Positions 56,477 to 64,000 of a stretch of DNA of 64,000 nt are shown here, piece after piece. The stretch is from Falciphora oryzae. Lineage: Eukaryota; Ascomycota; Sordariomycetes; Magnaporthales; Magnaporthaceae. The stretch's first letter is position 1. The number at the start of each line of letters is the position of its first letter. A program made the translations under genes and the position numbers. Under the pieces are notes generated by a model that saw only the letters and a program-made list of their open reading frames with translations, ran no database searches and was not told where the DNA came from. Where the stretch lies: the NCBI GenBank assembly GCA_000733355.1, contig JNVV01000005.1, forward strand, positions 216,371-280,370, in the 5' to 3' direction.

Positions 56477-59400
56477 ATGGCGGCACAGGTGTTGATCGCC
56501 CATACGGGCCAACGCCTAGAGATAGACACTTCACGACTCGCAAGGTATGTGATTGCCCGCCGCCGCCTCGTCGCCTCACACACCGCGCTCGCCGCCGCAG
56601 CAGCTGACTCTTCCCACAGCCTAGATGATTTCAAGCTCTCTGTCTCCCGACAGACCTCGATCCCTTCCAGCTGCATCATCGCCCTAGTCCCCCCCGGCAA
56701 GGCCCTCAAGCCCCAGGCCGTACAGACTGAGAAGGAAATCTTTGTCTACGACAGCCGCGTCACCCAGGCCAGCTCGCCCACCGCTTCGCTTCCCGCCCAG
56801 CTCGAGCTCGCCCCGCCGAAGCCCTACGCCAACTCGAAGCCGCCCAACGACATCCACGACACCCACTCGCTGCAGTCATGGCAGGAGCTCTTCAGAGATC
56901 GCCGCGCCTGGGCTCTCCAGGTGGCCCAGGATTGCGATGAGATGTCCAGGACGGCCCAGGAGCGCTACGAGCAGGTCGACGTGGTATTGACTTGCCTCGA
57001 CGCTGCCGTGGCCAATCTCGAGGCTGTGGTTCGCGCCACCGAGAGCAAATACGACGAGCTGAAGAAGTGGCTCACGCCGGAGCAGGCCGAGTTCAATATC
57101 CTCGTCACCAGCTGGGAGCAGTACCTTAGCCTTGCCCGCAGCGTCCCCGTCTCGGCCTCCATGGTTCGCCTGATGACGGGCAAGGACGTGACCGGCGCCA
57201 AGGGCCGCCCCTCGAAGCAAGCTACCCTCGAGGACCTCGTAGACCTCGATGTGGCGCGCAGGGAAGGCCGCCGTGCGCCCGCTGTCCTGCGCAAGTTCAC
57301 CGCCAAGGCTACCGACCTGGAAAAGGCTGCCTCGCGTCTCGTCCAGAATTTTGACGAGATCGTCCACCAGTTCGAGCAAGCGGCTAAGCGCTCGGCCCTG
57401 TCGCACGCGGACGAGCCTGCCCAGCTGCTTCAGGACATCGGTGCCTTGGTCAAGAAGGTCGAGACCGACTACCACACCACCCTGGAATACTCTTCCTCGA
57501 CGAGGGACCTGCTGCAGGCGTCCAAGATTGCCGCCACCCACACCGAACGATTGCTGCCTAGCATTCGCAGCAGAGCACTCGAGATGGATAAGATGATGCG
57601 CGACGCCACGCAAGCACGCAATGCTCTGGCTGCCGAGTCGCTTGACTTTATGCGGAGCATCACCGAGATGACCAGCCTCACCACGCAGGTCAAGGCGCAG
57701 ATCAACTCTGTCGGCCAGGACGATGAGCTGTCTACTTTTGACTACCTGCGTCTGATACAACAGGTTCCCTACGTTTATGCCTCCTTTGTCGCCGAATCCA
57801 TCAGGCGCCGGGAGTGGTACGAGAAGATAAGGACAGACTCGGCTACCCTGGCCAACGAGATGGCGCTCTTCCAGGACGAGGAGATCAAGAGGCGCAGGAA
57901 GTGGTTCAAGTCCATTGGCGAGACGAACTACGGCCCGGAGTCTCTGGGTGCCGAGAGCAACGCCCCTGGCCTCGAAGTCAATCTGTTGGGCGAGGATGAA
58001 CAGTGGCCCGTGATGTCGAGAAAAGAACTCGAGGACTTCCATGACACGCTACAGCGGCAGAGAGCCGAGGCGGAAATCATGGCCGACATCGCCAAGTTGA
58101 TTGCCGAACTGAACACCCCCACCAAGCAGCAGTTCAAGCGTTTGAAGGCGTTCAAGAATGGCAGCGTGCATGAGGCTGCTCTTGGACGCAGTGGGCTTAT
58201 GATCCGCGGGGACGACGAGGTTCTCCGCTCTCTGCAGGAGGACAAGCTCAAGCTTGAGACCAAACTGAAGACTGCAGAGAGCAGAGTGAGGAGGCTGGAG
58301 GACCTTCTGCATCGCCAAAGCCAGGCCTCGCGGCCAACTCTGGGCAATATGTTCCAGACACCGAGTCAACAACTCCCTGACCGTAACGATTCTACCGCCT
58401 CGATAAGGTCCCCCGCGCTCTCAGTGGACCGTCGGCAGTCCTTGGATAACCACGACATCCAGATCTTTCAGCGTATCAAGCAGTTGGAGACGGAACTCAA
58501 GGATGAGAAGGAGCGCGCTGCTGTCTTGGAGAGAGACGCCACGACCCGCGCCACGCAAAACGACGACATAAAGATGCAGATGGACGAAGTCAACTCGACC
58601 AAAAAGGACCTGCTCGAGAACATGGAGGCGCTGAAGCGGGAGTTCATGGGTGAGCGCAGGTCTCTCGAGGAGGAGATCCGGAGACTGCAAGCTAGGCTTG
58701 AGGATACTGAAGACGAGATTGAGCACTTTGGCGAGTCGCGCGAGAACGAGAAGGCTTCGTACGACGACAAGGTTCGCTCACTGGAAGCCGAGGTTGAGAG
58801 GCTGGTCAAGGAGAAGACGGACGATGCTCTCAAGGCCCAGGGGCAGGTCGATTTCCTCCGAAACGAGGCGCGGCTGCAAAGGGAGCGCAATGAGATACTA
58901 CAGGCCCAGCTGCGGTCCTCGCAAGAGGATGTAAACAACCTGACCCGGAAGCTGAAACAGTCCGACGAGGTCGGGGAGGCGCCGCTGAGGGCGCTTAGAG
59001 ATCTGCATCAGCAGTATCTTCCAGAGACGTCAGTCCCAAGCGACGTCAACGACCTTGCTGACACGGTCTCGAACAAGTCGGCAGACATACTTGCCAAGGT
59101 GCGCACGGTGGAGAGCGACATGGTCATACTCAAATCAAATCTGGAGCTCGCTCAAAGCGCAGCCCGCGAGCTCAAGTCGACACTGTCCGAAACACAGGAG
59201 AAGCTCTCGAGCGAGGAGATGACATCGTTGCACCTCAGGGAGCAGTCGCAGGAGCAAAAGGCCAGGGTCAGCGCGCTCGAGGGCGAGCTCGAGGACGGCC
59301 GCAAGCAGCTGGACGAGCTCCGGGTGCGGCTGGCTCACGGCGAGACGGGATCGGAAAGCCTCCGCGTGCGACTTGAAGAAGAAGACAAGAAGATCATGAC

Positions 59401-60703
59401 GCTCACAGAAGATCTGGCATCGAAGCAGTCTCAGGTCGGCAGCCTTGAGGAAGAGCTGCGGCTGTTCCAGGAGAAACTGCAAGACTCGCAGGCCAAGCTA
59501 GGGCTCCTCACAAAACGGAGCGACGCGCGGACGGAGCGCGCCAAGGACCTCAGCCAGCGACTGTACTCGCAGAACGAGCGCCTGGTCCGGCTGCTGGAGC
59601 GTCTGGGCTTTTCGGTCAGCCGCGAAGGTGGATCGATGGCTATCCAGAAGATCCCGCGCGCTGAGCGGTCCACCATGAACCCCAACGATACAGAGCCCAA
59701 ATCCGGAGTGACAAGCCGGGTGCTGGCGGAGCAACCTGGTGACATCGAGCTCCTGTACTGGATGCACGCGTCGGGCCTGGAGGAGGAGGCGGACAAGTAC
59801 GAAGCCTACCTGTCATCGCTCGGCAGCTTCGACATGGATGCCTTCTCCGAGACGCTCTACCGCCGCGTCAAGGACGTGGAGCACATCGCGCGCAAAATGC
59901 AGCGAGACTTGCGGAGCTGTCGCGAGAAGATGCATGTGCTCCAGAAGGATGCGCACGACAAGATCGCCTTCAAGCACTTCAAGGAGGGCGACCTCGCCCT
60001 GTTCTTACCCACTAGGAACCAGACGAACGGAGCATGGGCCGCTTTCAATATCGGGTTCCCACACTACTTCCTCCGTGAGCAGGAGGCACACCGGCTCCGC
60101 AACAGGGAGTGGCTGGTGGCGCGCATCACGAGGGTACAGGAGAAGGTGGTGGACCTGTCTAAGAGCCTGCAGGGCGAGACCGAGTCGCTCAACGACGACG
60201 AGAACGATAACCCATTTGACCTCTCGGACGGTCTGCGCTGGTACATGATCGACGCGGTGGAGGACAAGCCCGGTGCGCCATCGACACCTGGCTTGGGTAA
60301 AACTACCGTCGCCGCTAACAACGTTGAGGCGAAAGGAGATGTGCATACGCATCCGAGGTCGGGCAAGGCGCTCGGCCCACTGGGCGGCCGGCCCACGGGC
60401 ATCGACGGCGTCAGCAAGACGCTGTCTAAGAGCCTCGAGAGCCGCCGGTCGAGCACGAGCTCCAAGCGGGCGCCGTCGGCCCTGGCCGGCCCTTCGGGGA
60501 TCCGCAACAGCACCGGCAGCCACAACAACCCCTCGAGCGAGACCAACAGTCTGCGGGCGACGGCGGATGCGTCTGCTGCCGCGAGCCCGAGCCAACAGCA
60601 GGCCCAACTCAACTCGCCGGCCCGTCCTCCGGGGGAGGTGCCGCCCGTCGACGCCGAGGTACGCAACAACGGCAACATTGTGGACTCGCTGCTCGGACCG
60701 TGA
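56477..60703 (+). CDS. atg11: Autophagy scaffold ATG11
   Basis: Exons 56477-56544 and 56620-60703 (75-bp intron) give 1383 residues. ATG11 is the scaffold for selective autophagy that binds cargo receptors and the Atg1 kinase. The N-terminus VLIAHTGQRLEID joins SLDDFKLSVSRQTSIP across the intron, as in the family, then EKEIFVYD follows. Long coiled coils fill roughly residues 575-1060. The ATG11 C-terminal domain near 1140-1200 includes LALFLPTRNQTNGAWAAFN and HYFLREQEAHRL. A Ser-rich tail (KTTVAANNVEAKG, then KTLSKSLESRRSS) ends the protein. The intron length is a multiple of three and has no stop, so an unspliced message would add 25 residues at the N-terminal domain. Confidence 0.92.
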   Translation: MAAQVLIAHTGQRLEIDTSRLARYVIARRRLVASHTALAAAAADSSHSLDDFKLSVSRQTSIPSSCIIALVPPGKALKPQAVQTEKEIFVYDSRVTQASSPTASLPAQLELAPPKPYANSKPPNDIHDTHSLQSWQELFRDRRAWALQVAQDCDEMSRTAQERYEQVDVVLTCLDAAVANLEAVVRATESKYDELKKWLTPEQAEFNILVTSWEQYLSLARSVPVSASMVRLMTGKDVTGAKGRPSKQATLEDLVDLDVARREGRRAPAVLRKFTAKATDLEKAASRLVQNFDEIVHQFEQAAKRSALSHADEPAQLLQDIGALVKKVETDYHTTLEYSSSTRDLLQASKIAATHTERLLPSIRSRALEMDKMMRDATQARNALAAESLDFMRSITEMTSLTTQVKAQINSVGQDDELSTFDYLRLIQQVPYVYASFVAESIRRREWYEKIRTDSATLANEMALFQDEEIKRRRKWFKSIGETNYGPESLGAESNAPGLEVNLLGEDEQWPVMSRKELEDFHDTLQRQRAEAEIMADIAKLIAELNTPTKQQFKRLKAFKNGSVHEAALGRSGLMIRGDDEVLRSLQEDKLKLETKLKTAESRVRRLEDLLHRQSQASRPTLGNMFQTPSQQLPDRNDSTASIRSPALSVDRRQSLDNHDIQIFQRIKQLETELKDEKERAAVLERDATTRATQNDDIKMQMDEVNSTKKDLLENMEALKREFMGERRSLEEEIRRLQARLEDTEDEIEHFGESRENEKASYDDKVRSLEAEVERLVKEKTDDALKAQGQVDFLRNEARLQRERNEILQAQLRSSQEDVNNLTRKLKQSDEVGEAPLRALRDLHQQYLPETSVPSDVNDLADTVSNKSADILAKVRTVESDMVILKSNLELAQSAARELKSTLSETQEKLSSEEMTSLHLREQSQEQKARVSALEGELEDGRKQLDELRVRLAHGETGSESLRVRLEEEDKKIMTLTEDLASKQSQVGSLEEELRLFQEKLQDSQAKLGLLTKRSDARTERAKDLSQRLYSQNERLVRLLERLGFSVSREGGSMAIQKIPRAERSTMNPNDTEPKSGVTSRVLAEQPGDIELLYWMHASGLEEEADKYEAYLSSLGSFDMDAFSETLYRRVKDVEHIARKMQRDLRSCREKMHVLQKDAHDKIAFKHFKEGDLALFLPTRNQTNGAWAAFNIGFPHYFLREQEAHRLRNREWLVARITRVQEKVVDLSKSLQGETESLNDDENDNPFDLSDGLRWYMIDAVEDKPGAPSTPGLGKTTVAANNVEAKGDVHTHPRSGKALGPLGGRPTGIDGVSKTLSKSLESRRSSTSSKRAPSALAGPSGIRNSTGSHNNPSSETNSLRATADASAAASPSQQQAQLNSPARPPGEVPPVDAEVRNNGNIVDSLLGP

Positions 60704-61548
60704 TGTGAAGACGGTTCGCTGATCGACTCGGCCCTCTTGTTTGTGTGCCGGCCTATCGCAGACTCATGATGCTCCCCGCCATCATTATCATAATCATACA
60801 TACCGCGCCCAAGCGCAGCCACAACAACAGCATGCCCGCCCACCGCCGGTGCAGAGAGAACACGGCGCCGCCTCTATCGAGAGCCCTGCCAAAAGAAGTG
60901 TTGTTTGGGACCATTTGTGGAATCTCGACTTCGGCTATGACGGCGGCAGGTGAAGGGGTTGGGTGCGCACCTATCAACTTTCCTTCTTCAGTTTCATTAT
61001 CGTCGCGAATAAATAGGCCCTCTTGGAACCCGGGCGTTTGGATAGCTGTAGTATCACTAGGACAAGACAAAAACACTGGCACCAAAGAGTGCTTGATACT
61101 AGATATATCTTTTGTTTGCTGGGTTATCGGGCGTCTTCAATTTTTTTTTGGTTCTCTTTTTCTGTTCCCTGCTTCATTACGCGCCTCCTTTCGGTGCCAT
61201 CTCTCCCTACCTCCCTTGGGTAGGAAGCGATATAGACCGCGCTGTCTAACATAGCGGTGTTTTATTTGTTTAAGGGTTTCCTTTGTCTCTCTTAAACGTG
61301 TTTCTCTAATCACGAAGTAGTCAGAATAAATATCATCTTCCAAGTGACCTCGTGTTTGCGAATAAGGGCGGCCGTGTGAGACGACAAAACCGTCTGGACC
61401 GTCACAGCTGTATATATCACTGAACGAGACCAAGCACGGGACATTATTTGGCAGTTTGAATAATGAGATTTTACAAGTGCTATATAACACGCTGAGTGCA
61501 TTTATGGCACAGCGGCAACTATACTTCATCACGGGGTGGAACAGACGC
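60704..61548. other. Convergent 3' space between atg11 and the bL9m gene
   Basis: About 850 bases with no coding signal. AATAAA at 61008-61013 lies about 305 bases after the atg11 stop and may be a polyadenylation signal. The region toward 61.4 kb is AT-richer. Confidence 0.55.
61008..61013 (+). terminator. AATAAA polyadenylation signal after atg11
   Basis: It is a candidate signal only, about 305 bases downstream of the atg11 stop codon. Confidence 0.35.
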
Positions 61549-62688
61549 TCAAGAGGTCTTCTCCTCGACAACCTCGAAATGCCTCACGACAGGTTTGACC
61601 ACGGGCGCGTTACCCTCGTGGGGGATGGATATGGACACGGTCCAGCGGCCGAGGGCGCGGACCTTTGTGGCGTCCTGGACGGGGTTCCCCTGCTCGTCGA
61701 CGACGCCCTGTATGCGGAAGTGCTCCTCTTTGACGGGGATGCGGGCGGCCTCGTCGTGGCCCAGGAGCATCTCGCGGACGCGGTGGGCCAGGTCCGCGGT
61801 CGAGACGGAGCCGAAGATGGGGGTTCCGGCGGCGTGAGTGACGACCGGTTCCGGCTCTTCGGCGGCGGGCGCGGCGGTATCGGACGCGGTCGATACGGAG
61901 GCGTTGGCGGCCAGCAGCGGGTTGCGGTACGGCTTGGTGGACTCGTCCTTCTTGGGCGCCATGACCTTGCGGCGGAAGGTTATGACGTCGGGGATGATGC
62001 TTTGGAGGAGCACGGCGGCTTGCTCGGGCTGTTTGGTTTGTTTGATCAGGGATTAGTTTCGGGGTCGTTTTTTTCCCTTTACTTTGGTATGTCAAAGGGA
62101 AAGAAGAACGGACCTCGGGAGACACAACCGGGCCGGTCGGTGTCTTCTTCCTCTCCTTCAGCCTGTCGGCGGCCTTCTGGGCCGTCTTTTCCTCCTTGGG
62201 GGCGGCCTTCTTGGCGAGGGTGAAGAGCGGGTCGCGCTCGCCGATGGCGTCGCGGGTCAGGCCCAGCTCGGCGAAGCGGGCGGCCGTCATGTACTCGGCC
62301 TTTCGGGAGGGGTACCACATGTTCCGCATCCTGCCCCGGGGCGCCAGGAAGATGGAGTCTATGGAGGGTGGCGGCGGGCGACAAGGTCAGCAGGAGGAGA
62401 GCGCCAGGGGGTGTGGGCGATAATGGTGAGGGGCAGCAGCATGAGAGACGCACGCTTGGGGCCAAACTGCCTGATGTCCTTGAGCAGCCTCACGAGAACG
62501 CCCTGGTCGTACTGCCGGCCCTTGGTCTTCTTGCCCCGGACCTGGGTCAGGCCGGCGGCGGTGGAGTTGGAGGGGAAGGAGGAGGAGGCCGGGCCGGCGG
62601 CAACAGCCGCTGTCCCGGCGCCGGTGAGGGTCCGGCGGAGGCAGCTGAGGCACGTCGGCGGTGCCCTTGACAGCAGCGGCGCCGACAT
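61549..62688 (-). CDS. mrpl50: Mitochondrial large-subunit ribosomal protein bL9m
   Basis: Exons on the minus strand are 62688-62454, 62358-62114 and 62028-61549 (introns 95 and 85 bp), giving 319 residues. The N-terminus is an Ala/Ser-rich presequence with a short Cys pair (CLSCLRR). The bL9 core follows as VRLLKDIRQFGPK (end of exon 1), then SIFLAPRGRMRNMWYPSRKAEYM in exon 2, where bacterial L9 has its RNA-binding N-domain. The C-terminal half (SPE/PEQAAVLLQ...) is a fungal extension ending in a beta-rich domain. The gene matches yeast Mrpl50. Phases 1 and 0 keep the frame at both joins. Confidence 0.88.
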
Positions 62689-63452
62689 GTTTCGTGGGGT
62701 TTGTGCTCAATTGGGGCCCTCGGAGGGTGTGGGCGATTCGCTTTCGGTGGCTGAATGCGGCGCGCGCCCTCTTTTTCCACTTTCTTTTGAAGCTATCGCA
62801 ATCCTCAGTTGCCCGAATTTCTCAAAGCTGCCACCGGCATGCGGCCCACATTTATCTCTGGTCCGTGTGCCTGCCTGCTGAGCTCCCCTGCCGTGGTGGG
62901 CAGTTGGGAACAGACCGTGTAAGCTGATTGGCAATTGCAGGCAGAGGTCTCTCTGCTCTTGAGATTTGCACCTTGATCGCGGGCGAGAAAGGCAGTATGT
63001 GCGCCTGAGGTTACAAAATACAAGATCAAATGAGGAAGATAAAATGCTATCATTTGATTCTAAACATCCGGTAACTTTTGTTTATTTCTGAGAGCCCACG
63101 ACCGATGTTCAAGCTCTTAAACCACCCGCCAGTCCCTACACCATCATTGGATGGATGAATCAGAAAGAGTAAAAAAAATTCAATGGGAACGCGGGTTGAA
63201 GGCGGGGTGGCTCAACTGCTCACAACTCTCCCCTCCGCAGGGGAAAATACCAAGAGTGATCAACCTTTAAGTTTCTTGTGTCACTTGTAAAAGGCTTTTT
63301 TTTTTTTTTGCCGGTGCGGCTGTCTCAATCGCAAACCAATTCACTGCCAGGGTTTTCCGGTCTCCTCACAAGGGACTACAAGGCGTGCGATCCAGCAAGC
63401 TTCCCCTGGACACCTCACTACGTCAGGTCTACAGCACATCACCACCAGCACC
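62689..63452. promoter_or_regulatory. Divergent promoter between bL9m and GAR transformylase
   Basis: About 760 bases between two divergent housekeeping genes. No coding sequence is supported. Confidence 0.45.
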
Positions 63453-63964
63453 ATGGCCTCCTCGGAGCAGCAGTTGCCCGCCGTGCGCATCACCGCCATG
63501 GCCAGCGGCAACGGCTCCAACTTCCAGGCGATCCTGGACGCCGTGGCCGCGGGCGACCGCATCCCCGGCGCGCAGGTCGTGCGCCTGTTTGTGAACCGCA
63601 AGAAGGCCTACGCCCTCGAGCGCGCGTCCGAGGCCGGCGTGCCGTCGACCTACTACAACCTGATCGGCGCCGGCTTCCAAAAGGCCGGCGACAAGGACCC
63701 GGAGTCGGTCGCGAGGGCCCGCGCCGCCTACGACGCCGCCCTGGCCGGCTTGGTGCTCGAGGACAGGCCCGACCTCGTCGTGCTCGCGGGGTGGATGCAC
63801 GTCTTCTCCGAGGCCTTCCTGCGCCCGCTCGCCGACGCCGGCGTCAAGTGCATCAACCTCCACCCGGCGCTCCCCGGCAAGTACGACGGCGCAAACGCCA
63901 TCGACCGCGCCTTCAAGGACTTCCAGGAAGGGAAGCTCGAGGGCGGCAAGACTGGTATCATGAT
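63453..63964 (+). CDS. ade8: Phosphoribosylglycinamide formyltransferase, first exon (partial)
   Basis: Exon 1 encodes about 170 residues of GAR formyltransferase, which uses 10-formyl-tetrahydrofolate to formylate GAR in de novo purine synthesis. SGNGSNFQAIL at 18-28 is the phosphate-binding loop, and INLHPALPG holds the catalytic Asn135 and His137 of the family. The catalytic Asp should lie in the next exon. Exon 1 ends at a good donor, AT/GTGAGC (63965), after GKTGIM. Continuation without splicing meets a stop at once, so an intron is inferred and the gene runs past the window edge. It has no organelle presequence. Confidence 0.85.
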
Positions 63965-64000
63965 GTGAGCAAACTCTAGAGAAAACCCGATGGGATGGTG

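Noticed and set aside
1..64000. tRNA, 5S rRNA, CRISPR, transposon and viral remnants
   Set aside because: I looked for TpsiC-like boxes, repeated spacers, transposase or reverse-transcriptase motifs and found none. A scan with tRNAscan-SE or RepeatMasker would be decisive.

Overview
This is a GC-rich window from a filamentous ascomycete, most likely a Sordariomycete. The genes carry short introns of about 70-130 bp with GTRNGT-type donors and CTAAC-like branch points, and they lie far apart between C/T-rich leaders. The protein set is fungal: a REG1-type phosphatase regulator, CYT-4, ATG11, NHP6, a BtgE-like GH17 enzyme and CENP-H/Fta3. The species cannot be fixed from the sequence alone. One run of 188 N (5267-5454) marks an assembly gap.

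Layout from left to right: a REG1-like PP1 regulator (+); the mitochondrial RNase II-family exonuclease CYT-4/DSS1 (-); a small Thr/Ser-rich secreted and probably GPI-anchored protein (+); a GH17 cell-wall glucanase of BtgE type (+); a secreted GH2 beta-galactosidase-like enzyme (+); a peroxisomal (AKL) acyl/4-coumarate-CoA ligase-like protein (+); the F1-ATPase assembly factor ATP11 (-); mitochondrial cytochrome c peroxidase (+); a Gfo/Idh/MocA oxidoreductase (-); oligoribonuclease (+); phosphoglucomutase (+); a membrane-anchored ubiquitin protease of Ubp16 type (+); a Cys-rich single-pass membrane protein (-); an unrecognised 492-residue protein with a GC-AG intron (+); the HMG-box protein NHP6 (-); the kinetochore protein CENP-H (-); a MATE-family transporter (-); ATG11 (+); mitochondrial ribosomal protein bL9m (-); and the first exon of GAR formyltransferase (+), which runs off the right edge.

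I see no biosynthetic cluster, transposon, CRISPR array, rRNA or tRNA. Six genes act in or on mitochondria (CYT-4, ATP11, CCP1, oligoribonuclease, the Ubp16-like protease and bL9m). They are dispersed on both strands among unrelated genes, so this looks like ordinary fungal gene order rather than a functional cluster. Several genes were rebuilt across introns by reading-frame phase and protein continuity; exon coordinates are given in each entry. The parts least explained by known families are the 492-residue gene at 42330-44232, the Cys-rich receptor-like gene at 37542-39102, the small Met/His-rich secreted protein at 10824-11340, and the long gene-poor stretches at 39.1-42.3 kb and 46.6-52.1 kb.
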